Source: an uncultured Lentisphaerota bacterium
GTDB taxonomy: Bacteria > Verrucomicrobiota > Lentisphaeria > Oligosphaerales > CAITYL01
DNA: 44,860 nt
Assembly (NCBI GenBank): GCA_903896595.1
Contig: CAITYL010000090.1
Location: 1 to 44,860 of the forward strand
Direction of reading: 5' to 3'
Position 1 is the first letter of the stretch. Each line of letters opens with the position of its first letter. The position numbers and the translations under genes are program-made. Of the stretch, positions 15,388 to 23,448 are shown in pieces. The notes under the pieces were generated by a model that saw nothing but the letters and a program-made list of their open reading frames with translations, made no database searches and was not told the DNA's origin.

Positions 15388-15627
15388 TCAGGCCATGAGT
15401 TTTCTGGCGAGCATAGCCAACACACCCACGATCACGAGGTTCTCCCACGAGGAGAACATCCAGGCGATCAGCCAGATGATGGCCAGGGCCAGGACGATTC
15501 CCACGATGATGGTCATGATGACGGAATCACCGCCACCGCCGCCACCACTGCCGTTACCGCGCCCCGAGCCGCCGCCGCCGGGAACATGTACCACGTCCCC
15601 GCCGCGCGCCCACATATGCCTTCCCAT
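15388..15627 (-). CDS. Small Gly-rich single-pass membrane protein
   Basis: 79 residues from ATG 15627, preceded by GGAGGTGAT, an ideal ribosome-binding site. A Gly-rich linker (GGGGSGRGNGSGGGGGG) leads into a hydrophobic region (VIMTIIVGIVLALAIIWLIAW) and a second weaker one (LVIVGVLAMLA). Similar small Gly-linker membrane proteins occur in phage and plasmid modules as holin-like or pore proteins, but nothing here proves that. It lies between the nuclease gene and a terminator. Confidence 0.68.
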   Translation of the reverse strand: MGRHMWARGGDVVHVPGGGGSGRGNGSGGGGGGDSVIMTIIVGIVLALAIIWLIAWMFSSWENLVIVGVLAMLARKLMA

Positions 15628-15658
15628 ATTTATCACCTCCCTCCTATCGGCCGCGGGT

Positions 15659-16525
15659 TTAGGCGGCCAACGCGAGATGATAATGGGAGCGGTTGCGTTC
15701 CCGGTGCCAGGACCGGCAGGCCAGGCTCCACTGGCAGTCGGCACAGGCGAAGCTGCACTCGGCCGGCAGGAAGTGCTCATGCCTGACCATGCGCTCGATC
15801 ACCCGCACCATCTCGCCCAGGCGCCGGAACTGATCAGGATCACGGACGGTCAGGTAATGCTCCACTGCCGGCACCTTGGTCTTGGTGACGACATCGAACC
15901 GGAATAGTGCATCCTTCGGGTGGCCCATTTTCTGCCAGGCATACAGGTAGCAGGTGGGCTGGAGATCGGTCCTGACCTTGCTGTCCGGCCAGCGTCTGGC
16001 GGCGGTTTTCCAGTCCGCGATGATCGGCCTGGCCTTGACCTCGACCACGCAGTCGAACTCGCCGATTAGCGACTTGTCCAGCTCCTCGCCGTCGGCATCT
16101 TCCAGCCGCACAGAGAAGGCCGGGCTGACCTCCAGCACCCGCTCCGCCGGGTCAAAACTGGACATCCAGGCCGTCAGCATCAACTGGCCCTGGGCGACGC
16201 GCTCGCTGAACGTGCCGTCCTCCGGGTCGAACTTGACCTTGGGCTCGGCCAGCTTCACGGCCTGGGTCAGCAGTTCCTGGTACAGGTCTAGGACCGCCTG
16301 TGGCTTGTACGCCTTGCCGTCCTTGCGGCACCCGGCCACGAAGGTGGCGGCCTGGTGAAACACCTTGCCGAGCACCAGGTTTGCCGGGGTGAACTGGGGC
16401 GGCTGCCGGTAGACGTAGTTGAACGCCCATTGCAGGCTGCACACGTTCAGGAACCCGTTGATGCTGGAGTAGGACCAGTGCGGCGTCTTGCGCAGCACGC
16501 TCAGGGTCGGGGGCGGCGCGCTCAT
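15659..16525 (-). CDS. RecB-family PD-(D/E)XK nuclease with Fe-S-type cysteines
   Basis: 288 residues. A GKVFHQAA motif (the His of motif I) is followed by GEFDCVVEV and PIIADWKTAAR, which give the Asp, Asp and Lys of the PD-(D/E)XK site. LQPTCYLYAW is the QxxxY motif of RecB-like enzymes. The C-terminal CSFACADCQWSLAC cluster with an early Cys (FLNVCSLQW) has the spacing seen in Cas4/AddB-type 4Fe-4S exonucleases. This class resects DNA ends for recombination. Its stop-start overlap with the next upstream gene (ATGA, 16522-16525) and proximity to RadC and DUF932 genes suggest a recombination module of a mobile element. No Cas genes are nearby. Confidence 0.83.
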   Translation of the reverse strand: MSAPPPTLSVLRKTPHWSYSSINGFLNVCSLQWAFNYVYRQPPQFTPANLVLGKVFHQAATFVAGCRKDGKAYKPQAVLDLYQELLTQAVKLAEPKVKFDPEDGTFSERVAQGQLMLTAWMSSFDPAERVLEVSPAFSVRLEDADGEELDKSLIGEFDCVVEVKARPIIADWKTAARRWPDSKVRTDLQPTCYLYAWQKMGHPKDALFRFDVVTKTKVPAVEHYLTVRDPDQFRRLGEMVRVIERMVRHEHFLPAECSFACADCQWSLACRSWHRERNRSHYHLALAA

Positions 16526-17010
16526 GCGGCCACCCGCTCCGCCGTCCGGGCGATCTCATCGAAGTTGTCGATGAAGCTGGACGCCTGCTTGCGGCTGAGG
16601 TCGCCGACCGCCGGCACCTTGAACGCCTGGGTAGCCAGGGCGTTGAGCCCCTTCAGGTCGATCCGGTGCCGGACCCCAAGGTCGGTCAGGAACTTGATCT
16701 GCGGGGGTGAGGCTTTGATCGTGGCCTTCTGCTGGCCGTTGCTATTGGCCTGCCCGCCCTGGTTCTGGGCGGCGGGCGGGTTGGCCGGCTGGGGGCTGGC
16801 GGCAGCAGGGGCGACGCTGTGACCGTTGCGCAGTTCGCCTTCGACGCTGTCACGAACCAGCGTGAAGGTCTGGTGAATGCGGCTCTGGAGCTGTTCCGGG
16901 GTCAGGCCGTCGGGCAGTTCCACCTCGACGGCGGCATGGAACGACTGTGACGAGAAGTCAGCGCCGGGGACCGGCACCTTTTTCGAGAACGACGCATTGA
17001 GTTTCAACAT
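16522..17010 (-). CDS. Hypothetical protein coupled to the RecB-like nuclease
   Basis: 162 residues: MLKLNASFSKKVPVPGADFS, then an N-terminal domain, a Gln/Ala/Asn-rich linker (about 68-96) and a helical C-terminal domain (LSRKQASSFIDNFDEI). The two-domain layout and the 4-bp overlap with the nuclease gene make it a candidate partner such as a DNA-binding or annealing factor, but I see no diagnostic motif. AGGATC lies a few bases before ATG 17010. Confidence 0.68.
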   Translation of the reverse strand: MLKLNASFSKKVPVPGADFSSQSFHAAVEVELPDGLTPEQLQSRIHQTFTLVRDSVEGELRNGHSVAPAAASPQPANPPAAQNQGGQANSNGQQKATIKASPPQIKFLTDLGVRHRIDLKGLNALATQAFKVPAVGDLSRKQASSFIDNFDEIARTAERVAA

Positions 17011-17125
17011 GGAAGGATCTCCTGGTTTTTGGTTTTAGGTACAAACAGGTTTGGAAAAGGCAGGGGCACGGGGAAGGGAACAACCTTTCCTCAAAATGTT
17101 TTCTCTTCCCCGCATACCCACCGTC

Positions 17126-17833
17126 TCACGCCAACTCGAAGAGCTTGGCCAGGGTGCGGTAGCAGCGGTCGGCGCAGGCGGGGCTGTAGCTCTTGGCCTG
17201 CTCGGTGAAGCTGTTGTACAGGCTCCACCGGTTCGGCTCCGCGAACTCCGCATGGGGCGGGTTCCAGAAGCCGTCCAGTACCGGCAGAATGTCACTGCCG
17301 GGAATGGCCCGCATTTCCGCCGCGCGCACCACCAGCAGCCGGGCACTGTCCTCGCCCACGGGCTGGGAGCGCAGGCGGGTCACGCCCAGCTCCAGCCGCT
17401 CGTACTGCATGGTCAGGACTTGGAACGTCTGGCCGACCAGCGACTGGATCTCCATCCGGTTGGTGTGTTTCCGGTACAGGACCGTCTCGCCGCCAAAGCA
17501 AAGATTGTCGCAGACCAGGATTGACAAGCCGGCGGTCAGTCCAACGGCCAGGCTCTTGTCGTGGCTGTTGCGAAAGCCCAGGGCGCGGGTGAAGTCTGGC
17601 CGGCCTTCGGGATGAAACCGCAAGACGCCGAACAGCTTGGACCCGGACGGGTTCATGCCGTACTGCTCACTGGCGATCTGGTAGCCGTAGTTCTGCGCTT
17701 CCCGGGTCACCAGTTCCGCGATCTGATGATGCGGGACAGGGTGCCAGGTGGCGGTCGGGTCGGGGGTCGGCACGTCCCGGAGCTGTTCCCGTGTGACATG
17801 CTCGGACCCGCAATGCAGGATAAGTCCGTTCAT
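17126..17833 (-). CDS. DUF932 (phage/plasmid-related) protein
   Basis: 235 residues. GFRNSHDKSLAVGLTAGLSI and LVCDNLCFGG are typical of the DUF932 family found in phages, plasmids and ICEs, usually near recombination and anti-restriction genes. AAAGGAT precedes ATG 17833. The 115-bp gap to the next gene downstream (17011-17125) holds an imperfect inverted repeat (GGGGAAGGG against CTTCCCC) and nothing else. The function of the family is not established; association with DNA recombination is inferred from neighbourhoods. Confidence 0.8.
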   Translation of the reverse strand: MNGLILHCGSEHVTREQLRDVPTPDPTATWHPVPHHQIAELVTREAQNYGYQIASEQYGMNPSGSKLFGVLRFHPEGRPDFTRALGFRNSHDKSLAVGLTAGLSILVCDNLCFGGETVLYRKHTNRMEIQSLVGQTFQVLTMQYERLELGVTRLRSQPVGEDSARLLVVRAAEMRAIPGSDILPVLDGFWNPPHAEFAEPNRWSLYNSFTEQAKSYSPACADRCYRTLAKLFELA

Positions 17834-17864
17834 CTGAGGTATCCTTTCGTTTGGGGATGTGATT

Positions 17865-18013
17865 GGGAACCCCCTTTTAAGGAAAGGCGGTTCCCAAGCC
17901 CTCCGTCAAACCTTTTTGCTTCCTTTGCGGAGGCCGCGTGCGGACCCCCGCAACAAGCAACAAAAGTTTTGGGAAGGGGTTTGGGGAGCACCCTTTTTCA
18001 AAAGGGTGGCCCC
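17865..18013. repeat. Intergenic inverted repeats between clamp and DUF932 genes
   Basis: Two hairpins occur in this 149-bp gap. GGGAACC (17865-17871) pairs with GGTTCCC (17889-17895). CACCCTTTT (17989-17997) pairs with AAAAGGGTG (18000-18008). The whole stretch has the look of the dispersed intergenic repeats common in GC-rich Gram-negative genomes, and the second hairpin may attenuate minus-strand transcription. Confidence 0.55.
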
Positions 18014-18027
18014 AACATCATCGTCGA

Positions 18028-18399
18028 TCAGAAGCCAACGGCTTCCTTGAGCTTGGCAATGGCCTGGGTCTTGGCGTCGATCTCCCGGCCACGGGCCTTG
18101 TAGAAGCGTTCGACCGCGCGCACCTTCTGGCGCAGGTTCCGGATGCTTTCCTGCACGGCGGCGTTCTTGTCATAGACGCCGTTCAGATCCGCCATCAGTT
18201 CCTCGACCGGATTGATCGCCGGGTTGAACTGCAACGGGGGCCGGCCGATGACGGCCTCCGGCGCCGCGGACTCCGCAACGGGGGCGGTGTCAGTGACGGG
18301 CGCGGGCTCGGCAACGGGGGCGGTCACGGGCGTGTCAGGGGTGGACACCGGGGCCGGTTCGGCGGCGGTGGTGGTGACGGATTCGGGTTTCGTTTTCAT
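18028..18399 (-). other. Possible internal translation start giving a separate 123-residue protein
   Basis: Inside the clamp frame, ATG 18399 (MKTKPESV) is preceded 7 bases upstream by AAAAGGAAG, as good as the start sites of neighbouring genes. The codons of that site encode the EKEDP linker. Either two genes fused when a stop codon was lost, or both a full and a short product are made. Confidence 0.5.
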
Positions 18400-19599
18400 G
18401 GGATCTTCCTTTTCGGGTTGTGCTACTGGGAAGGCGGCGTTGAACGTCTGGTTGACGAAGCGCGTGATGCTGCCGAGCTCTTCACGCCAGGGCATCTGGA
18501 TGTAGATGGCCCCGGCGGCGCTATCGGAGCGCAGAGGCGAGTAGGCGTCCGCGATCCGTATGCGATGGCATCCGCCGCTGAGCCCGTCCACGAAGAACGG
18601 CGCCCAAAGGGCACAGATGACCGGCTTGGTCACGGTGGCCGTCGACCGGGCCAGCACCAGGTACGGGACCTGGCCGTCTGGCGTGGGCTTGTCCGCGCTC
18701 AGGATGACCACCTTGCCGTTGTTCACGTAGAGGACGATCGTGTCCCGGCCCGCCTTGTGGTCGGTGAACTGGGTGACCGCCTCACGGATGGCGGGCAGAT
18801 CCTCGGGAGCGACTTGCACCTCGCCGGCCCACTGCATGTTCTCGCCGGGGATCACCTGTTTGTAGTTGGGGTAGGCGCCGTCGGGGCACTGGCACTGGTA
18901 GGTCCAGCGGCCGGCATCAATCCGGACCCGGAAACAGGTATTGGTTTTGGTGACGGCAATGGCGCCGGTCTCCGCCTCCAGCAGGCCATTGGCCAGCACC
19001 TTGCTGTCCGGCAGTGCGACCGACTCCAGGTCGGGCAGGCCGTCCACGGGCTGGATCATCAGCCGGCGGCCGTCCGTGGCCACCAACGTCTTGTCCTTGC
19101 CGTCCAGAAAGACACTGGCCAGCATCCGCCGGGCGGGGTCAGGGCTGACCGCCGGGAGCGTGGCGCGGTAGGCGGCCAGGAACGGGACCGGCTTGAACGC
19201 GGCGCCGGCGGCGGTTTCCAGCGGCGACGGGAAGTCCGCCACCGGCAGCGCCTCGAACACATGGGGCACTTCGCGGCCGTCAACCTGTACCGTTTCGACC
19301 ACCTGTTCGCCGTCGGTGTGGAAGCTGGCCGGGGTGTCTTTCTTCAGGGTCGTGGCCAAGCGCCTGATCTCGCTGAAGGCCAGCAGGAACGCCTGCGGCC
19401 CGGCGGCATCGGTCAGGCTGTCGCCCGGCAGGTGCAGGGTGAGGGTCTCGTCCAGGTCGGTGGCGGTCGCCGTCAGGAGACCGTCCTCGTGCCGGAACAG
19501 CACGCACGTCAGGGCGGGCATGCAGGACTTGTTGGCGATGACCTTGCCGAAGCCCTTGTGCATCAGCTTGAGATCGTTGAGAGTGATGGTGATCTTCAT
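18028..19599 (-). CDS. DnaN-like sliding clamp fused to a C-terminal Ala/Pro-linked helical domain
   Basis: 523 residues. The first about 380 resemble the DNA polymerase III beta clamp: MKITITLNDLKLMHKGFGKV, the CVLFRHEDGLLTATATDLDE strand pair, TLVATDGRRLMI, and the YIQMPWR ending that matches the clamp C-terminus. A linker then runs through EKEDP into MKTKPESV, an Ala/Pro/Thr-rich stretch, and a charged helical tail (IRNLRQKVRAVERFYKARG). AAGGAA lies 7 bases before ATG 19599; the open frame to 19842 overlaps radC and is not used. A clamp apart from dnaA/dnaN core genes suggests an element-encoded replication or repair factor. Confidence 0.8.
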   Translation of the reverse strand: MKITITLNDLKLMHKGFGKVIANKSCMPALTCVLFRHEDGLLTATATDLDETLTLHLPGDSLTDAAGPQAFLLAFSEIRRLATTLKKDTPASFHTDGEQVVETVQVDGREVPHVFEALPVADFPSPLETAAGAAFKPVPFLAAYRATLPAVSPDPARRMLASVFLDGKDKTLVATDGRRLMIQPVDGLPDLESVALPDSKVLANGLLEAETGAIAVTKTNTCFRVRIDAGRWTYQCQCPDGAYPNYKQVIPGENMQWAGEVQVAPEDLPAIREAVTQFTDHKAGRDTIVLYVNNGKVVILSADKPTPDGQVPYLVLARSTATVTKPVICALWAPFFVDGLSGGCHRIRIADAYSPLRSDSAAGAIYIQMPWREELGSITRFVNQTFNAAFPVAQPEKEDPMKTKPESVTTTAAEPAPVSTPDTPVTAPVAEPAPVTDTAPVAESAAPEAVIGRPPLQFNPAINPVEELMADLNGVYDKNAAVQESIRNLRQKVRAVERFYKARGREIDAKTQAIAKLKEAVGF

Positions 19600-19712
19600 G
19601 GTCGGATTCCTTCTTTTTGGTTGAGCGGTTTTGGGGTTGGGTGGTTGTGGGGTTGAGGGGACAGGGAAGCAACGGATGTGGAGCGGAACGTGGCCATTGG
19701 CGGGGAGCCGGG

Positions 19713-20450
19713 TCACATGAGCCCGCCTTGGCGCAGGCTGAACCAGGGCCGGGGACAGGCCGGGGTGCGCAGGCCGAGCACGACATGATCGAGTACTTCG
19801 ATCCCGACCACCTTGCCGGCGGCAACCATGAGCCGGGTGCATTCAACGTCCTGGGGCGACGGTGAACAGTCGCCGCCGGGATGGTTATGGACCATGATGA
19901 TCCGGGTGCAGTTGGTCCGAACCGCTTCCCGGAACACCTCTCGGGCATGCACCTGGCTGCGGTCAACCAGGCCAATGGTACACAGGACATCACGCAACAG
20001 CTTGTGCCGGCTGTCGAGCAACAGCACATGCATTTCCTCCTGAGCCTTATCGCGCAGGGTCGGCAGCATGTACTCCGCCACCTCTGCCGGCGTCCCCATG
20101 TGCGGTTTGTCGTTCCCGACATGCTGTTGCAGGCGCCGGCCCAAGTGCATGGCGGCTTGAATGGCGCAGGCGGTGGCCTTGCCCACGCCCTTGATCTTCA
20201 GCAGTTCCGCCAGCGGCACCGTGGCCAGCTCCCGCAGACTGCCGAACATGGTCAATAGTCGGCGTGACAGGCCCAGTGACTGCTCGGGCGTCTTGTTGCC
20301 CAGCACCAGGGACAGCAGCTCGCCGTCCGACAACGCCTCCGCCGAGGCGTCCATCAGCCGCTGGGCAGGCTGTTCCGAGGTCGGCAGGTACGGGAAATCG
20401 GATGGGGTGGGCGGAGGCAACAGGGTCAGCAGTGGGGTGAGGTTTGCCAT
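19713..20450 (-). CDS. radC: RadC-family (JAB/MPN) protein
   Basis: 245 residues. An N-terminal helix-hairpin-helix (KIKGVGKATACAIQ) precedes a JAB domain with the metal motif HNHPGGDCSPSPQD (HxH, then Ser and Asp). That is the full UPF0758/RadC pattern. RadC-like genes are frequent in ICEs, plasmids and phages next to DUF932 and nuclease genes; the older assignment to recombination repair is not proved. AAGGAG lies 7 bases before ATG 20450. It is the first gene of the accessory module, right after the tandem terminators of the preceding gene. The 113-bp gap to the clamp gene shows nothing. Confidence 0.88.
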   Translation of the reverse strand: MANLTPLLTLLPPPTPSDFPYLPTSEQPAQRLMDASAEALSDGELLSLVLGNKTPEQSLGLSRRLLTMFGSLRELATVPLAELLKIKGVGKATACAIQAAMHLGRRLQQHVGNDKPHMGTPAEVAEYMLPTLRDKAQEEMHVLLLDSRHKLLRDVLCTIGLVDRSQVHAREVFREAVRTNCTRIIMVHNHPGGDCSPSPQDVECTRLMVAAGKVVGIEVLDHVVLGLRTPACPRPWFSLRQGGLM

Positions 20451-20481
20451 GAATTAACTCCTTTTTTAAGGTTTTGGGCAC

Positions 20482-20523
20482 AAAAAAGCCCTGGCCAGGT
20501 CCGATGAGGGACCTGGTCAGGGC
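20482..20523 (-). terminator. Rho-independent terminator 2 (downstream of PHP-GT gene)
   Basis: A 15-bp stem (20488-20502 with 20509-20523, one G-T pair) and 6-base loop are followed on the minus strand by TTTTTT (20487-20482). Confidence 0.88.
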
Positions 20524-20526
20524 AAG

Positions 20527-20555
20527 AAAAAAGGCTCTCAGCAGAGCTAAGAGCC
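20527..20555 (-). terminator. Rho-independent terminator 1 (downstream of PHP-GT gene)
   Basis: A 10-bp stem (GGCTCTCAGC 20533-20542 with GCTAAGAGCC 20546-20555, one mismatch) is followed on the minus strand by TTTTTT (20532-20527). With the next hairpin it forms a tandem terminator that isolates the lipid locus from radC. Nothing is seen in 20556-20736. Confidence 0.85.
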
Positions 20556-20736
20556 CACGATCAAGTTATTATGCCAATGTCACCGGCGGGATTTAAGGGT
20601 GGCCAGTCTGGGGAGCGGGAACAGCCACAGTACTGCTTCTCAACCACGCCGCCGCCACCTTCAGCCGGGCGGGGGCAGGGGCGGGGTGTCGCTCACGCCG
20701 TAGTCGAACTCGATCCAAGGGTCGGCAGTGGATGGG

Positions 20737-23208
20737 TCATGCAATGTCCATGGCAAGGGTGGCGGCGGCGGTGGGGTCGGATTGGATGTGGCGATAGGCG
20801 GACGGATCCGTCGACGCCTCGACCGGACTCCACAACCCTTCCAGCACGGCGTCCCAGCTGGCGTCCTGGGCGTTTTTCAGGGCGCGTGTTCGAAGGATGG
20901 CGTGCAGGCGCGGATCCTCGCATAGCCGCCGCATGGCGTCCCCGAAGGCCGCCGGGTCATCGATGTTGATCACCAATCCCGAATCATGGACGCGGACGAT
21001 TTCTTGGGGGCCGCCGCGGTCGGTCACAATCGCCGGCAGGCCGCACGCCTGGGCTTCAAGGACGACATTGCCGAAGGTGTCCATGGCACTGGGGAAGGCG
21101 AACGCGTCGGCGCTGGCATAGGCGTTGGCGAGTTCCTCGCCATGGAGGAACCCGGTGAAGGCCACTGGCAGGTCTTGGCATTCCAACCTCAGTTCCTTTA
21201 GCAATGGCCCATCTCCCACCACCGCCAGGCTGGCGTTGATGCCCTGGGCGTGGAGTCGGCGGAACTGGTCCACCAGAAGCCGCAGATTTTTGTCGGCGGA
21301 AACCCGGCCCACGTAAAGAAAGGTGAACCCCGCGGGCAGGCCGCGGGCCGGCCAGAACCCGGCGGTGCGCCGTTCCGGGGCGAACAACGCGGTGTCGACT
21401 CCACGCGGCATGACCGTCAGCTTGTCCGGGGCGAACCCATTGGCGGTCAGGTGGCGGCGGTAATACTCGCTTGGCACAAATACCGTGTCGAGCTGGCCGA
21501 AAAACCACTGCATGTACCCCCAGGTGAGCTGTTCAATGGCTTCATCGTGGGTCAGGCAGCGGATGAGCAGCGGGAAGTCGGTATGGTAAATGCCGCGAAC
21601 CCGCAGACCCAGCAGACGTCCCGCCGCCAGCGCCGCCAGGCCGAGGGGGCCGGGCGTGGAGATGATCACTTCCGCAAACTTTTGTTCCTCAAAATACCGC
21701 AGCACGTCGAGGAAGGGCGGAAACACCATCTCCTGCATGTCGTATTCCGGCAGCGCAAAGGTGCCCACGGGGGTAAAGTTTTTCAGGTCCAAATCAAGTG
21801 CCGGGGGCGACGACAGGCAGGTGACGATCGTGAGTTGTCGCCCCTTGGCCTTGGACAGGGTGCCCAAGATCTGGATGGTCCGGGCCACGCCGTTGATATC
21901 GGAAAAGGTGTCGGTGACCCACGCCTTTTTCTCACTTGGCTGCGCCAGGTGTTGAGTGGCGGGGAATTGCCTGGCCACCGCCTGCAGGAAGCTTTCGTCC
22001 TTGTGTTGGGCGGTAAAAGCGGCCCAGTAGGGTGCGACGCTCAGGGCCAGCGGCCCGAGGGCGGCCGCGCTTTGGATGCTTTCCACAATCTCGCCCCGGC
22101 GCAGGCTGTCCACGAAGCGTCGGCAAAACGCATAGCCCAACTGGTGGGCAAGTATGGCCGCATGATCGAAGGTCCGTTCTTCACGCGGAGTGGGGGCGGT
22201 GCTGCACGTGCCGAGCAGCTGACGGATTTCCTGGATCAGCCAGGTTTCCGTGGTGGAACCGGGGCGCTGCCGAAACCACCGCATCTTCTCCCACAGCGTC
22301 CGGGCGGCGTCGCCGAAGGAGAATCGCTTGGGTTCCGGCGGTGTGATCAACCGGCCAAGCAGGGCGCCGAGCAACCCGCCGCCGGTTCCCGCCGCCATCC
22401 GTTGGGTGCAGAATTGGTACGCCGTGTGGTACAGACTGTGGGCGAGCTTGAGGCTGGTGCCGTTGGCGCCGGCCGCTTCGTGATCACCGCGCCGGAGATG
22501 ATCCAAAAAGTCCAGCACAGTCGCCGCCGGGGGGGTGGCGGTGTAGGTGTTGGCCAGGTAGAGGCCGCTGTGATCGTCGCTGCCGCCCGTGAGCGTCTTC
22601 ATCCAGGGTTGCTTCCCTACCGGTTGAATGCCATGATGATCGGCCATCTTGGCGATCAGTTCCGGGGTCAGGTTGCGGAGCACGGCGGTCGCCAGGTCAT
22701 TGGCCCGTGGGTGCCGTGACCCGTTAATGCCTTCAAAGCGGTTGAACAGCAGCAGCAGCTTCTCCACATGTTCGACCGTCAGCCGGCCATTGACCCGGAA
22801 CAGCGGATGGGCAATGCTGTGAATGATCTCCTGGCCGACCAGATAGTCACGGAATTCATAAATGTTGGCGCGGACGTGTTCGAGGTCGTGGAACTGCGCC
22901 TCGGTGATCCCGGAGACCACGCAATGGATCTTGCAGGCGTCCTCGGGAAAGTACGTGGTGATCTCCGCCGAGAGAAAGACCTTGGGGCGGTCGGCGATCT
23001 CCAAAACGCCGCGGAGGGAGTTGTGGTCGGAGATGGTGACAAAGTCCATGCCCTTGGCCAGGCAGCGCTGATAGATCTCCGCCGGTTCCGTGAAGCTTTC
23101 CGGGGCGCCGATCCGGCGCAGGAACCATTCGCTTGGCCGGTCGGAATATCGACTATGCACATGCAGGTCGGCTTTGGCCAATCGTGACGTGTCTGAATGC
23201 GGGATCAT
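20737..23208 (-). CDS. PHP-domain / GT4 glycosyltransferase fusion
   Basis: 823 residues from ATG 23208 (GGAAGGAG 6 bases upstream; the open frame extends to 23262). Residues about 12-230 form a PHP metallo-phosphoesterase domain with ADLHVHSRYSD (H16, H18, D23), FVTISDHNSLRG (D61, H62) and GGSDDHSG. A helical middle region leads to a GT-B glycosyltransferase: WVTDTFSDINGVARTI (acceptor loop), VPSEYYRRHL, VMPRGVDTALFAPE, FLYVGRVSADKNLRLLVDQF and MDTFGNVVLEAQACGLP (EX7E-type motif with Asp first). GT4 enzymes of this type glycosylate lipids. Next to an ornithine-lipid-type acyltransferase and PstS, a role in replacing phospholipids with glycolipids fits. The PHP part might remove a phosphorylated head group (inference). 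Confidence 0.87.
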   Translation of the reverse strand: MIPHSDTSRLAKADLHVHSRYSDRPSEWFLRRIGAPESFTEPAEIYQRCLAKGMDFVTISDHNSLRGVLEIADRPKVFLSAEITTYFPEDACKIHCVVSGITEAQFHDLEHVRANIYEFRDYLVGQEIIHSIAHPLFRVNGRLTVEHVEKLLLLFNRFEGINGSRHPRANDLATAVLRNLTPELIAKMADHHGIQPVGKQPWMKTLTGGSDDHSGLYLANTYTATPPAATVLDFLDHLRRGDHEAAGANGTSLKLAHSLYHTAYQFCTQRMAAGTGGGLLGALLGRLITPPEPKRFSFGDAARTLWEKMRWFRQRPGSTTETWLIQEIRQLLGTCSTAPTPREERTFDHAAILAHQLGYAFCRRFVDSLRRGEIVESIQSAAALGPLALSVAPYWAAFTAQHKDESFLQAVARQFPATQHLAQPSEKKAWVTDTFSDINGVARTIQILGTLSKAKGRQLTIVTCLSSPPALDLDLKNFTPVGTFALPEYDMQEMVFPPFLDVLRYFEEQKFAEVIISTPGPLGLAALAAGRLLGLRVRGIYHTDFPLLIRCLTHDEAIEQLTWGYMQWFFGQLDTVFVPSEYYRRHLTANGFAPDKLTVMPRGVDTALFAPERRTAGFWPARGLPAGFTFLYVGRVSADKNLRLLVDQFRRLHAQGINASLAVVGDGPLLKELRLECQDLPVAFTGFLHGEELANAYASADAFAFPSAMDTFGNVVLEAQACGLPAIVTDRGGPQEIVRVHDSGLVINIDDPAAFGDAMRRLCEDPRLHAILRTRALKNAQDASWDAVLEGLWSPVEASTDPSAYRHIQSDPTAAATLAMDIA

Positions 23209-23254
23209 GATGGCTCCTTCCGTGGCCTGGGCAACGCCAGAAGGTGGACGCGGC

Positions 23255-23316
23255 CCCGCCACTACTTAATACCAGCATACATGTGGTTGGTTAGGGCTTC
23301 ATGGGGAATTGGTTAG
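23255..23316 (-). promoter_or_regulatory. Pho-box-like array and promoter for the PHP-GT gene
   Basis: Read on the minus strand, CTAACCAA (23316-23309), CCCATGAA (23305-23298) and CTAACCAA (23294-23287) are each separated by 3 bp, an 11-bp period. A TATTAA hexamer follows 15 bases later. Three 8-mers with 3-bp gaps is the layout of cyanobacterial Pho boxes; identity as such is inference. Confidence 0.5.
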
Positions 23317-23356
23317 AAAATGATGAGCGGTGATTTGATGCAAAATTCATGGATCG

Positions 23357-23381
23357 CTCACCACCGCCTAACCGGCCGGTT
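23357..23381 (+). promoter_or_regulatory. Pho-box-like pair upstream of OlsF-like gene
   Basis: CTCACCAC (23357-23364) and CTAACCGG (23368-23375) are 11 bp apart. The second overlaps a perfect 12-bp palindrome, AACCGGCCGGTT (23370-23381). They lie 74-92 bp before the ATG. No clear -10 hexamer was found. Confidence 0.35.
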
Positions 23382-23448
23382 TTACAGTCAGGAGGGTGGC
23401 GGCATTGCATGACCTCCTAACACGCCGAATCTTTAGGGAGACGCGCAC

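Noticed and set aside
15659-16525. Cas4 of a CRISPR system
   Set aside because: The Cys cluster and RecB motifs also fit element-encoded exonucleases; there is no cas1, cas2 or array in the window.
17035-17346. Separate minus-strand gene
   Set aside because: It is an out-of-frame shadow of the DUF932 gene, with no ribosome-binding site.
12033-20450. Complete prophage
   Set aside because: No terminase, portal, capsid, tail or lysis genes; only DNA-metabolism and small unknown genes are seen.
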